This document shows, piece by piece, positions 35,253 to 43,967 of a stretch of 64,000 nt of DNA. The translations under genes were made by a program, and so were the position numbers. The notes below the pieces were generated by a model. It saw only the letters and a program-made list of their open reading frames with translations. It was not told the origin of the DNA and searched no databases. This DNA comes from an uncultured Paracoccaceae bacterium (lineage in GTDB: Bacteria > Pseudomonadota > Alphaproteobacteria > Rhodobacterales > Rhodobacteraceae), in the NCBI GenBank assembly GCA_943787785.1, contig CALSNT010000016.1, forward strand, positions 1 to 64,000, read 5' to 3'. How positions within the stretch are numbered: position 1 is the stretch's first letter; each line of letters starts with the position of its first letter.

Positions 35253-35288
35253 CGTAACCCTACAGACGCTGAACGGGGGGCGTTTCTC

Positions 35289-36362
35289 ATGACCGATACC
35301 AGCCACGGCACCGGCGGCCTGACCTTCGACAATTCGAAAAGGTCCTGGCCCAACGAAATGAACATCCTGTTGGCGCTGATCATCATCGTCGTGATTTTCG
35401 AGATTCTGGGCCAGGTCCTGCCCTATATGAACAATCAGAGCTTCCTGTTCGATACCCGGGACCGGTTCGACACGATCTTCAACGAAGCGCGGCTGCAAAT
35501 CATCATCCTGCAGGTCGCGATCATAGGGATCATCGCGCTTGGGGTGACGCAGGTCATCATTACGGCAGGCATTGACCTAAGTTCAGGCCCGCTGGTCGCC
35601 GCAACGGCCATGATCGCGATGAGTTTTGCGCAGACCGAACTGGTCAACGGCAACCCGAATCCCAAGGCGATCTTCGGCACCTGGGCGATGGATCTTCCGG
35701 TAATCGTGCCGGTGGTCATCGGGTTAATGTTCGGGGCCTTCATCGGGGCCGTTAACGGCACATTCGTCGCCTATTTTCGTATTCCGCCGTTCATCGCGAC
35801 GCTTGGCATGTTCCTCATCTGTCGGGGCATTGCGCTGTGGTGGTCTTCAGGCCGCCCGGTGTCCTTTCCGACGGAAAGCTACAAATTCCTCGGCTCGGGC
35901 ATGATGCCTGTGGTCTGGTTCCTGGGACTTGCGGTGATCTTTCACATCATCCTGAAATACACCGTCTACGGCAAACACACCTATGCCATCGGCTCGAACG
36001 AAGAGGCCGCGCGGATGTCGGGGATCAACGTGCGGCGGCACAAGGTCATGGTCTATATGATCGCCTCGATGTTGGCGGCTTTTGCCGGTGTTGTGCTAAG
36101 CGCAAAGGCCTCGACCGCGCAGGCGGGCATGGGTGAGTTTTATGAGCTGTTCGCCATCGCCATGGCCGTCATCGGCGGAATCAGTCTGACGGGCGGGCGC
36201 GGTTCGATAATCGGGACGGTCCTTGGCGCGATGGTTCTGGGTGTCATCCGCTCGGGCTTTACCTTCGTCAAACTCGATGGGTCGTACCAGTTGATGGCGA
36301 TGGGTGGCATCATCATCGCTGCTGTGATCCTGGACCAATACCGCCAACGTAACCGAGCCTAA
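35289..36362 (+). CDS. Sugar/inositol ABC transporter permease
   Basis: The 357-residue product is a multi-spanning membrane protein of the ribose-type permease family. It has hydrophobic segments at about residues 24-45, 80-115, 130-160 and onward, the periplasmic-loop signature IITAGIDLSSGPLVAATAMI, and the cytoplasmic EAARMSGINVRRHKVMVYMI, the site that meets the ATPase. The C-terminus has GGISLTGGRGSIIGTVLGA. It is the membrane channel of the inositol-type importer and precedes the ATPase by 15 bp. Confidence 0.93.
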   Translation: MTDTSHGTGGLTFDNSKRSWPNEMNILLALIIIVVIFEILGQVLPYMNNQSFLFDTRDRFDTIFNEARLQIIILQVAIIGIIALGVTQVIITAGIDLSSGPLVAATAMIAMSFAQTELVNGNPNPKAIFGTWAMDLPVIVPVVIGLMFGAFIGAVNGTFVAYFRIPPFIATLGMFLICRGIALWWSSGRPVSFPTESYKFLGSGMMPVVWFLGLAVIFHIILKYTVYGKHTYAIGSNEEAARMSGINVRRHKVMVYMIASMLAAFAGVVLSAKASTAQAGMGEFYELFAIAMAVIGGISLTGGRGSIIGTVLGAMVLGVIRSGFTFVKLDGSYQLMAMGGIIIAAVILDQYRQRNRA

Positions 36363-36377
36363 GTCGGGAGAGATGAC

Positions 36378-37154
36378 ATGAGCGACGATATCGTTCTGAA
36401 AACCAACGACCTGACCAAACACTATGGCGGGGTGCACGCGCTGGAGGGCGCGAACTTCGAGCTGCGTAAAGGCGAACATGTCGCGATCATGGGCGACAAC
36501 GGCGCAGGCAAGTCGACCTTTGTGCGCCAGATCACGGGCGTGGAACAACGCACCCGTGGCAAGGTCTGGCTGTACGGCGAAGAGGTCAGTTTTGCTGGCC
36601 CGCTGGAAGCCCGCGAACACGGTGTCGAGACGGTGTTCCAGACGCTGGCGCTGGCCGACGATCTGGACGTTCCGGACAACCTGTTCCTGGGACGGGAACG
36701 TACCTATGCCAATTGGCTGGGGCCGTTTCGTCTGTTGGATTACAAGTCCATGCGGCAATCGACCATCGACGCGCTGAATCGGACCGGGGTGAAAATTCCG
36801 AATATCCGCAATACCATCCAGAACATGTCGGGTGGTCAGCGCCAATGCGTCGCCATTGCCCGCACTGCGACGTTTCACTCGAAATTGACAATCATGGACG
36901 AACCGACGGCTGCGCTCGGCGTGCAGGAAACCGCGCAGGTGGAAAACATCATCCGAACCCTGAAGGAAGAGGGGGAACCGCTGATCCTGATTTCGCACAA
37001 CATGCGGCAAGTGATGGATCTGGTGGACCGGATCGTGGTGTTCCGGCGCGGGCAGATCGTGGCGAACCTCAGGAAAGAGGACACCGACGGGCAGGACGTT
37101 GTCGCCTACATCACCGGCGCGAAAACCGGGGCCGAGTACGAAGGCGCGGCGTGA
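36378..37154 (+). CDS. Sugar/inositol ABC transporter ATP-binding protein
   Basis: The 258-residue product has Walker A GDNGAGKST at residues 39-47, the signature QNMSGGQRQCVAIAR, and Walker B LTIMDEPTAALG. It contains a single ATPase domain, unlike the double-domain RbsA-type subunits of many sugar importers; a homodimer would be needed. It drives uptake through the permease encoded just upstream. Its stop overlaps the start of the next gene (GTGA), so the operon continues. Confidence 0.94.
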   Translation: MSDDIVLKTNDLTKHYGGVHALEGANFELRKGEHVAIMGDNGAGKSTFVRQITGVEQRTRGKVWLYGEEVSFAGPLEAREHGVETVFQTLALADDLDVPDNLFLGRERTYANWLGPFRLLDYKSMRQSTIDALNRTGVKIPNIRNTIQNMSGGQRQCVAIARTATFHSKLTIMDEPTAALGVQETAQVENIIRTLKEEGEPLILISHNMRQVMDLVDRIVVFRRGQIVANLRKEDTDGQDVVAYITGAKTGAEYEGAA

Positions 37155-37951
37155 CGGAGGCGTTGCACGCCGACACAACCGCGCTTGTTACCGGGGCCGG
37201 GCAGGGGCTGGGGCTGGCCGTCGCACAGCGGCTGATTGCACAGGGATGCACGCAACTTGTCCTTGTTGATCGAAATGCCGAGACTGGGCAGGCTGCCACC
37301 GACGCGCTGAATACGGGTGCGGTTCAGGCGCGTTTTCTGCAGGCCGACATGGGTGATCTGGCGGCGGTGCAAGCCCTGATCGCAGACGCCGAAGCGCTTG
37401 CCGGCCCTATCAACGCGCTTGTCAATTGTGCAGGGATCACCAACCGGGGATCGATACTCGATACCTCGCCCGAGACATGGGAGGCTATTTTCGCCGTCAA
37501 TACGCGCGGCCCGTTCTTCCTGCTGCAAGCATTCGCAAACAGACTGATTGGACTGGATAAGCCCGGCGGCGCAGTCAACATCCTCTCGATCATCGCCCAT
37601 GGCGGCGCTCCGATCTTGGCGCCCTATGGTGCCTCAAAGGCCGCACTGTCGCACATCACCAAGAACGCCGCCCACACGCTGGCCCCGCACCGCATCCGCG
37701 TGAACGGCATCAATGTCGGCTGGATGGATACGCCGGGTGAGGATGCGACCCAGCGCCAGTATCACGACCGTCCGGTCGGTTGGCAGGCCGAGGTTGAAGC
37801 AAAAATGCCTTTCGGGATGCTGCTGAAGCCCGAGCATGTGGCGGCGCAGGTCGCCTTGCTGCTTAGCCCGGAAAGCGGCGTGGTTACCGGCTCGATCATC
37901 GACTTTGACCAACAGGTGATCGGGATTTATCCCGACACCGACAGCAACTGA
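37151..37951 (+). CDS. SDR family oxidoreductase in the inositol-type cluster
   Basis: The 266-residue product is a classical SDR: ALVTGAGQGLGLAVAQRLIA for NAD(P), NCAGITNRGS, NILSIIAHGGAP followed by YGASKAAL (catalytic Tyr-Lys), and VNGINVGWMDTPGED. It starts at a GTG that overlaps the ATPase stop by four bases, so a role on the transported sugar or polyol is likely, for instance oxidation of a hydroxyl group. The exact substrate is unknown. Confidence 0.9.
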   Translation: MTEALHADTTALVTGAGQGLGLAVAQRLIAQGCTQLVLVDRNAETGQAATDALNTGAVQARFLQADMGDLAAVQALIADAEALAGPINALVNCAGITNRGSILDTSPETWEAIFAVNTRGPFFLLQAFANRLIGLDKPGGAVNILSIIAHGGAPILAPYGASKAALSHITKNAAHTLAPHRIRVNGINVGWMDTPGEDATQRQYHDRPVGWQAEVEAKMPFGMLLKPEHVAAQVALLLSPESGVVTGSIIDFDQQVIGIYPDTDSN

Positions 37952-37961
37952 AGGACCAGCC

Positions 37962-38966
37962 ATGGCGGTGAATTTCGGAGTTCTTGGGGCGGGCCGTATC
38001 GGGCAGGTGCATGCGACAGCAATTGCATCTGTTCCCGGTGCTCGACTGCTTGCAATTGCCGATCCGGTTGCGGCTGCGGCCAAGGCGGTACAGGACGCGC
38101 ACAATTGCGACGTTCGCACCATTGACCAGATTGCGGCGTCCGACGACATCGACGCGGTGGTGATCTGCACGCCCACCGACACCCACGCCGATCTGATCGA
38201 GCGATTCGCGCGCGCTGGTAAAGCGATCTTCTGCGAAAAACCGGTGGACCTGAGCCTGGCTCGTGTCCGTGAGTGCCTGACGATCGTGGACGACGAAGGT
38301 GCGTTCCTGATGGTCGGGTTCCAGCGCCGGTTCGAACCGGACTTCAACGTGCTGAAAGACGCAATTGATGCGGGCAAGATTGGCGAGGTTGAGATGGTCA
38401 CCCTGACCAGCCGCGACCCGTCGCCACCGCCCTATGACTACATCAAGCGTTGCGGCGGCATCTTCCGCGACATGACGATCCACGATTTTGACGTGGCCCG
38501 TTGGTTGCTGGGTGAGGAGGTTGAGACGGTGATGGCCGCGGCCTCGGTCCTGACCGATCCCGAGATTGCCAAGCTGGGCGATTTTGACAGCGTCAACGTG
38601 ATCCTGCGCACGGCAAGCGGTAAGCAGGCGACGATCAACAACTCGCGTCGTGCGACCTATGGATATGATCAGCGGATCGAGGTTCATGGCTCACTCGGCG
38701 CGGTGTCAGCGCTGAACCATCCCGAAGCGCGGATACAGTTTGCAGGACCGGAAGGATATACGATTCCACCGAACCAGCATTTCTTCATCACCCGGTACGC
38801 CGGGGCCTATGCCGCCGAGATTGCGGCTTTCGTGAAGGCCGTACAGGACGGCGCGCCGCCGCCAGTGGGTGGGCATGACGGGCTGATGGCACTGGCGCTT
38901 GCGGACGCGGCGGTGCTGTCGGTAGCCGAGGCGCGGGCAGTCCAGGTGGGAGAGATTTTGTGTTGA
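37962..38966 (+). CDS. iolG: Gfo/Idh/MocA oxidoreductase, IolG-like inositol 2-dehydrogenase
   Basis: The 334-residue product has the Rossmann motif NFGVLGAGRIGQVHATAI, the substrate-site lysine in FCEKPVDLSL, and the IolG-type block GGIFRDMTIHDFDVARWLLG with the catalytic Asp and His. SRRATYGYDQRIEVHGSLGA is also typical of inositol 2-dehydrogenases. The enzyme would oxidise myo-inositol (or an isomer) to the inosose with NAD. It sits at the end of the transporter operon. The other inositol genes (iolB, iolC, iolD, iolE) are not in this window, so the assignment rests on similarity and context. Confidence 0.82.
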   Translation: MAVNFGVLGAGRIGQVHATAIASVPGARLLAIADPVAAAAKAVQDAHNCDVRTIDQIAASDDIDAVVICTPTDTHADLIERFARAGKAIFCEKPVDLSLARVRECLTIVDDEGAFLMVGFQRRFEPDFNVLKDAIDAGKIGEVEMVTLTSRDPSPPPYDYIKRCGGIFRDMTIHDFDVARWLLGEEVETVMAAASVLTDPEIAKLGDFDSVNVILRTASGKQATINNSRRATYGYDQRIEVHGSLGAVSALNHPEARIQFAGPEGYTIPPNQHFFITRYAGAYAAEIAAFVKAVQDGAPPPVGGHDGLMALALADAAVLSVAEARAVQVGEILC

Positions 38967-39172
38967 ACCTCTTTGATCTGCATAATCCATTCTTCGCCCC
39001 GCTCTGGATCAGGAAGGCGGTTGCCGCCTTTTGTGTCGGCTGGGGCGTGTTCGAATTCTTGACCGGCCAGGCTTTCTGGGGTGCTGTATTCTTCGGCCTC
39101 GGAGCGCTTGCAGCCTGGCAATTCTTTGTGAACCCGGCAGATCACTGGGACGAGCATCCGGGGCAGGATTGA
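38960..39172 (+). CDS. Small membrane protein, unknown function
   Basis: The 70-residue product starts at GTG 38960, overlaps the end of iolG, and follows GGGAGAG. It begins MLNLFDLHNPFFAPLWIRK and holds two hydrophobic segments (about 18-35 and 40-56) with short charged ends (NPADHWDEHPGQD). Similar short proteins are common in Rhodobacterales, but no function is known. Translational coupling to iolG is likely. Confidence 0.65.
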   Translation: MLNLFDLHNPFFAPLWIRKAVAAFCVGWGVFEFLTGQAFWGAVFFGLGALAAWQFFVNPADHWDEHPGQD

Positions 39173-39187
39173 GTGACTTAGCTTGCA

Positions 39188-39360
39188 CTAGGTCTGAGTG
39201 AGTGCGGTCATCGGCACAGTCGCCTTTCGCGCATTGTGATAGCCAGATCGCCGCCAACTCTGGAACATCAACAGCAATGCCGGTTTGGTGGCGACAAGTC
39301 CGCATTGGATAATCCACAGGTATGCAAAGTTACGGCCCGAAGTCCGGGTGCGTTGCAGTT
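39188..39360 (-). pseudogene. 3' remnant of the open frame split by the IS256 element
   Basis: When the IS and one copy of its 8-bp duplication are removed, the minus-strand frame coming from 40769 continues through this segment without stop to a TAG at 39188-39190. The extra residues read VQLQRTRTSGRNFAYLWIIQ and further. Composition is not very typical of a conserved domain, so the original 3' end is uncertain. The uninterrupted frame supports the idea that a gene was split here. Confidence 0.4.
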
Positions 39361-39368
39361 GCACGAAG
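39361..39368. repeat. 8-bp target site duplication, left copy
   Basis: GCACGAAG occurs here and again at 40762-40769, exactly flanking the IS256-family element. An 8-bp duplication is normal for this family and shows that the insertion moved by transposition and has not been rearranged since. Confidence 0.9.
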
Positions 39369-39395
39369 GGTCGTGTCGGGAAGTTGGTGGAAATT
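39369..39395. repeat. IS256 left terminal inverted repeat (partner at 40735-40761)
   Basis: The left end starts GGTCGTGTCGGGAAGTTGG; the right end read on the minus strand starts GGTTGTGTCTCGAAAGTGG. Both continue with TGGAAATT-type sequence, giving 22 matches in 27 positions. These are the expected transposase recognition ends. Confidence 0.88.
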
Positions 39396-39468
39396 TGAAG
39401 GTGGCGTAATCTCCGGGTGAATCAAACCCACCCAATCGGCGGCTGGTACCGCCTTAGGAGATCACGCC

Positions 39469-40695
39469 ATGACCAAGACTACAGACACGAGCCCCATTTC
39501 GCTACTTGCATGTGAAGAAGGCTTTGATCCGATCGAAGATCGGCTGCGCGCCAACATCCGCGGCACGATCGAGGCCGTTTTCAAGGAAGAACTGGACGGC
39601 TTTCTTGGCCGTTTGCGGTATGGCCGGGACGCCGAGGCGGTGAAAGGCTATCGCCACGGCCACCGGGACCGTCAGATCACCGGGACATTTGGCACCGAGA
39701 CGATCAGCGTACCCCGCGCCCGGGTTGAAGATGAAGTCGGTAAGGCTAGTGAATGGCGCTCAAAAGCGTTGCCGCGCTACCAGCGCCTGACCAAGACGGC
39801 CGAAGCGTTGATTGCGTCGGTTTATCTCTCGGGCACCAACACGCGGCGTGTGAAGCGCGCGCTGTTTGCGCTGTTCAAGGGGGCTGTCGGCAAAGACGTC
39901 GTCAGCCGCGCTTGGCGCAAGGTGAAGACCGACTGGGACGCCTGGTGCGCCCGCAGCCTTGCTGATGAGGACATCGTTCGGCTCATCCTTGACGGCACCG
40001 TCATCACGACGCGTCTTGATCGGAAAGCGCAGAACATCTCGGTTCTGGCTGCCATTGGCGTGCGTCGTGATGGGCAGAAAGTATTGCTTTCCATCATGAA
40101 TATGGGCGGGGAGAGCACAGCCGCCTGGCGTCAGTTCATTGACGACCTCGATGCGCGGGGCCTCAAGCGGCCCGAGTTCGTGATGGTTGATGGCGCGCCG
40201 GGATTGGAGGCCGCGCTGGTCGCGTTGTGGGGCCAAGACTTGCCGATCCAACGCTGCACTGTTCACAAGCATCGCAACCTGCTGGCCCACGCCCCAAAAC
40301 ATATGCACGAGGAGCTGGGCGACGATTATCGCGCCATGATCTACGCTGAAACCGCCGATGAAGTTGAGAAGCAGCGCAAATCCTTTCTACGCAAATGGCA
40401 GCTCAAGTGTCGAGCGGTCGCAGACAGCCTTGAAGAGGCCGGGGATCGGCTGTTCACCTTCACCCGCCTCGATCCGTCGCAGTGGAAGTCAGCTCGCACA
40501 ACCAACGCTATCGAGCGCCTGAACGAGGAGTTTCGCCGCCGGATCAAAACACAGACCGTGCTGCCCTGCGCTGCAACCGTGCCGATGCTGCTTTGGGCGC
40601 TCCTCGCCTCAGGCCAAATCCAGATGCGCAAGGTCGACGGCTGGGAAACGCTCGCGCAACCAATTGAACCAATGACACTTGACCTCGTCGCCTGA
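39469..40695 (+). CDS. IS256-family transposase
   Basis: The 408-residue transposase has the mutator-type DDE core: first Asp in RLILDGTVITTR, second in EFVMVDGAPGLEAAL, and Glu in TNAIERLNEEFRRRIK. It also has the helix ALFALFKGAVGKDVVSRAWR. Length and motif order are complete. The preceding TTAGGAGATCACGCC provides a good ribosome-binding site. It belongs to a different IS256 subgroup than the truncated transposase at 59.6 kb, as their N-termini do not match. Confidence 0.96.
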   Translation: MTKTTDTSPISLLACEEGFDPIEDRLRANIRGTIEAVFKEELDGFLGRLRYGRDAEAVKGYRHGHRDRQITGTFGTETISVPRARVEDEVGKASEWRSKALPRYQRLTKTAEALIASVYLSGTNTRRVKRALFALFKGAVGKDVVSRAWRKVKTDWDAWCARSLADEDIVRLILDGTVITTRLDRKAQNISVLAAIGVRRDGQKVLLSIMNMGGESTAAWRQFIDDLDARGLKRPEFVMVDGAPGLEAALVALWGQDLPIQRCTVHKHRNLLAHAPKHMHEELGDDYRAMIYAETADEVEKQRKSFLRKWQLKCRAVADSLEEAGDRLFTFTRLDPSQWKSARTTNAIERLNEEFRRRIKTQTVLPCAATVPMLLWALLASGQIQMRKVDGWETLAQPIEPMTLDLVA

Positions 40696-40761
40696 TCAGG
40701 CGCAAATCAAAACGCTCGGAGAACGCCGCCGGAGAATTTCCACCACTTTCGAGACACAACC

Positions 40762-41356
40762 GCACGAAGTCCAGCGACGCCTGAAGAAACGCTTCGGACG
40801 ACATTGGCCCGAAGATTGCCGGGGTGTGGGTCACGGGGGCATGCCGAGTAACGAGGGAATGCTGATCTGCTTTCACCATCGCGAGGCCCAGATCGTGATG
40901 CGTATGCGCGCGGGCGCCTAGAAAAACCAGGGTGAGTTGCGCCAGAATTGACGATTTCGTCGTCAATCTGGCTGAAAGCCTGCGATACCAATCCCGATGA
41001 ACCGGGACATGGCCACTTTGATCGACCACGCCACCCACCACGAAATCGTGAAACAGCTCAAGAAAATTGCAGATGACGTGGTAGGCGTAGGTGCTGTCAG
41101 AACGACGTTCCAACCGCATCAGCCAGTTGCGGGTCGTGCACACGTAGATTTCGGCAGACAGGACGTCGATTCCATTGCCGTGACCCGCTTTAGACCACTC
41201 GGAAATGATGGCTTCCAACTGGCGCGGCACATTTTCGGCGCGTGCCCTGACAGCGGCATCACCATTATTTGGGCATGGAGTCACGGTATCAGAAGCTGCA
41301 GTCCCGGATCGGGCCTGATTGTTTCTCTGCCAAGCTCGTGTCCCCTTCGTCGACAC
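40762..41356 (-). pseudogene. 5' part of an IS-interrupted gene, DUF5995-like
   Basis: On the minus strand a frame from 41356 runs into the IS at 40762. It includes ICNFLELFHDFVVGG, VHRDWYRRLSARL and LVFLGARAHTHHDLGLAMV. The sequence AHTHHDLGLA with the preceding Gln/Gly-rich helix resembles DUF5995 proteins (conserved NAHIN-DL motif), but this is from memory and only moderate. The function of that family is unknown. The start codon is not certain. The rest of the frame lies at 39188-39360 beyond the element. Confidence 0.45.
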
Positions 41357-41458
41357 CGTTTCGAATTACCGAAATTCCCCTTATTCGAAGCCAGCGGCGC
41401 ATGGGCAGTCTGTCGACGTTTCCTAGGACTGCATCAGTTTTCGGCATATCGCGACGGC

Positions 41459-42823
41459 TTAGCTTTGTCCGGATGCCGCAACCGCTGCTATTGTGTTTTC
41501 GATGATCCCCAGTGCCAAGTCCAGATCGTCCCGCCCGATGGTCAACGGCGGCGACAGGGTCAGCACGCAGCCTTGCGATATCTTGAAGCTGAGACCCGCA
41601 TCAAGGCAACGATAATAGATCATCTCGGCCAGATCATTGCCGGGGATTTTCGCGTCGCGGTCCTGCACGATCTCTATCCCGAACATCAGACCTCGGCCAC
41701 GGATGTCACCGACGATGGCGCAATCGGCGAGGGTTTCGCACAATCGGTTGATGGCATACGCGCCGAGCTCTGCTGAGCGTTCGACCAACCCCTCATCCTC
41801 GATGATCTCTATCGTGGTCAGGGCCGCGCGGGCGGTGACGGGGTTCTTCTCATGCGTGTAATGACCGATAGCGTAGTCGCCGCAGACATCCAGATCATGC
41901 TGCGCAACGACGGCTGCGATGGGCAGGATGCCTCCGCCGAGCGCCTTGCCGAGGGTGACGATATCCGGAACCACCCCGTCATGTTCAAAGGCGAACATCT
42001 TGCCGGTTTTGCCAAGCCCGGTCGGGATTTCATCCATAATTAACAGCGCACCGTGCCGGTCACAGGCGGCCCGGACCTGTGCCCAGAACCCGGGCGGAGG
42101 CACATAGGGAACCGCGCGCATCGGTTCGGCGATGACGGCGGCAATGTCGCCTTCGCGTTCCAGCACGAAATCCACCATGTTTGCGCAGGCCAGCCCGCAG
42201 ACGTCTGGTCCGGCGTGGCCGTAGGGGCAGCGATAGCAGGCGAAGGGGGCGACGTGTTCGGCGCCCGGCAGCAGCGGACCGGCGATGTGGGACCGGAACG
42301 TGGCCTCTCCGCCGACGCTGGCAGCGCCGAAGCCCGCGCCGTGGAACGCATCCCAAAATGAAAGGGTCTTGAAGCGGCCGGTTGCGGCACGGGCGATTTT
42401 TAGCGCGACCTCGTTGGCGTCTGACCCACCGGTGGTGAACAGAACCTTGCCCAGATCGCCCGGGCTGATTTTGGCCAGTTTCTCGGCCAGTTCCACCGCG
42501 GGGCCGTTTGTAAAGCGACGTGGCGCGAAGGGCAGGGTGTCGAGCTGATCCTTGATCGCCGCAACCAGCCGCGGGTGGCCATAACCGATATGGTGGACCG
42601 AGTTGCCGTGGAAATCCATGAACCGGTTGCCGTCCAGATCCTCGATCCAGATCCCCTCGGCTTTGGCGATGGTGGCTGCGCAGGGCGTGGACAGCGACTG
42701 ATGCAGGAAGGCGTCTGAATCGCGTTTGAGCAGCGGTGCAGACTTCGGTCCCGTGGCCCGCGACGACCAGTCGGCGCGGGCGGCCGACGTGTTGGATTCG
42801 CCTTCAGTGTGGGTCAGGGGCAT
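41459..42823 (-). CDS. Class III aminotransferase-family protein, PbfA-like
   Basis: The 454-residue product is a complete class III PLP enzyme: VLFTTGGSDANEVALKIARA, LLIMDEIPTGLGKTGKMFAF, and the Schiff-base lysine in IVTLGKALGGGILPI. Its N-terminal SLSTPCAATIAKAEG and the FHGNSVHHIGYG and THEKNPVTARAAL blocks recall (R)-1-hydroxy-2-aminoethylphosphonate ammonia-lyase (PbfA), a phosphonate enzyme, more than ordinary transaminases. No phosphonate genes (phnW, phnX, phnY) lie nearby; instead it is downstream of a broken sugar transporter. The specific function therefore stays open. The start at 42823 is preferred over a TTG at 42850. Confidence 0.78.
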   Translation of the reverse strand: MPLTHTEGESNTSAARADWSSRATGPKSAPLLKRDSDAFLHQSLSTPCAATIAKAEGIWIEDLDGNRFMDFHGNSVHHIGYGHPRLVAAIKDQLDTLPFAPRRFTNGPAVELAEKLAKISPGDLGKVLFTTGGSDANEVALKIARAATGRFKTLSFWDAFHGAGFGAASVGGEATFRSHIAGPLLPGAEHVAPFACYRCPYGHAGPDVCGLACANMVDFVLEREGDIAAVIAEPMRAVPYVPPPGFWAQVRAACDRHGALLIMDEIPTGLGKTGKMFAFEHDGVVPDIVTLGKALGGGILPIAAVVAQHDLDVCGDYAIGHYTHEKNPVTARAALTTIEIIEDEGLVERSAELGAYAINRLCETLADCAIVGDIRGRGLMFGIEIVQDRDAKIPGNDLAEMIYYRCLDAGLSFKISQGCVLTLSPPLTIGRDDLDLALGIIENTIAAVAASGQS

Positions 42824-42890
42824 AGCGGGTCTTTCGCAAGGGTCGCGCAATGTGACCCGGCGGCGCGCCCGAACGCAACCACTGGGCGCC

Positions 42891-43850
42891 TCAGCTTAAC
42901 GCAGCCCCGCTGACGGCATCAAACAAATGCAGATTGGCGGGGTCCGCGCTCAACGATACCGTGGCTCCAACCTTGGGCGGGGTGCGGCCATCGGCCTTGG
43001 CGATAACCTCGCCATCCCGCGTCGCGACGTAAATCAGCGTTTCCGGCCCCAGCGGTTCGCGCACCGTCACCTCGCCCGAGATCAGCGGCGTGCCTCCCGC
43101 GAGCTTCAGGTCATCGGGGCGCACCCCAAGTACGACATTGCCGCTGCGTGCCGCCATCGGCACGATCTGGCCCGCGCTCAGGGTCACCGATGACCCATCG
43201 CTGGTGCCGCTGAGCATGTTCATCGATGGTGCACCGATGAAGCCCGCGACGAAGGTGTTGGCCGGCTTGTGATAAACCTCGTCCGGGGTGCCGACCTGCG
43301 TGATGTTCCCGGCAGCGTCACGTTTGGTCATCGCGCCGGCCATCTCGACCAGTTCATCCAGATTGGCCGGTGGATTTTCCAGCTCGGCTTCCTCCATCAG
43401 TCGGGTGTTGTAAAACAAGGCCAGCGAACGCACAGCCGTCGGCAACGCCCAGTAATTGTCGCCGTCCTTCATCACCTGAACCATCGGAAAGAAATTTGCG
43501 TCAATCTCGGCAGCCGGGAAGGCGTCGGAGGGCAGCGGCTGGATCAATTCGGCTTCGACATAGTCGTTCAGCCAGCCATAAAACAGCTGCACAACGTCCG
43601 GGCCTTCGCCCGCCGGGATCGCCGCTGCGACCTTGGTGCGATAATCGGCATAGGGGAAATGGGTCATCTTGACCGTGATGTCCGGGTTGGCAGCCTGGAA
43701 GTTGTCGATCAACGTCTCCATCGCGGTGACGCGCGCGTCGAAGAAATACTGCCAGTATTCAATCTCGACCGCGTTTGCCGCACTTCCAGCAAGCGCTGCA
43801 ATGCTGGTCGCGTTGGCAAGGGCAAATCCCTTGATTCTGGTCAATGGCAT
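42891..43850 (-). pseudogene. In-frame chimera: solute-binding protein N-half joined to UgpC-type ATPase C-part
   Basis: The 319-residue frame starts after AAGGAGAT at 43850. Residues 1-185 are a carbohydrate-binding protein with signal peptide (to ANA at 27) and the domain start VEIEYWQYFFDARVTAMETL. From residue 186 it reads VGTPDEVYHKPANTFVAGF and continues as the end of a UgpC/MalK ATPase with the TOBE region. Walker A, signature and Walker B are all missing. The join at about 43296 lies in CAGGTCGG, where both parent genes would share a few bases. A deletion must have removed the rest of the binding-protein gene, any permease genes and the start of the ATPase gene. The product is very unlikely to work in transport. 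Confidence 0.85.
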
Positions 43851-43865
43851 GTTGGCATCTCCTTG

Positions 43866-43937
43866 TTGAAAGCATTCAAATCGGACCCGTCTGACGCGGG
43901 TTCCGGCCTGCATTTTGGTTAACTCAATTCAGTTGAG
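43866..43937. promoter_or_regulatory. Divergent promoter region with two palindromes, candidate ROK-regulator operators
   Basis: TTGAA-AGCA-TTCAA (43866-43879) is a perfect 5-bp inverted repeat just upstream of the chimeric gene. CTCAA-TTCAG-TTGAG (43923-43937) is a second near-palindrome before the ROK gene. Both share the core TTGA/TCAA. The spacing suggests that the ROK repressor binds here and controls both directions. Confidence 0.5.
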
Positions 43938-43967
43938 CTTTCAAGCGGATTGCGATATCGCGGCCGC

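Larger units (their letters stand above)
39369..40761 (+). mobile_element. IS256-family insertion sequence, intact
   Basis: The element is 1393 bp long, bounded by the imperfect terminal repeats at 39369-39395 and 40735-40761 (22 of 27 bases match) and by an 8-bp direct duplication GCACGAAG. It holds one transposase gene (39469-40695). All parts look complete, so the element may still be active. It lies in the middle of an open frame on the minus strand. Confidence 0.93.

Noticed and set aside
36713-37151. Extended N-terminus of the SDR frame (412 codons)
   Set aside because: The upstream part is an out-of-frame shadow of the ABC ATPase gene; the GTG at 37151 overlapping the ATPase stop gives a normal 266-residue SDR.
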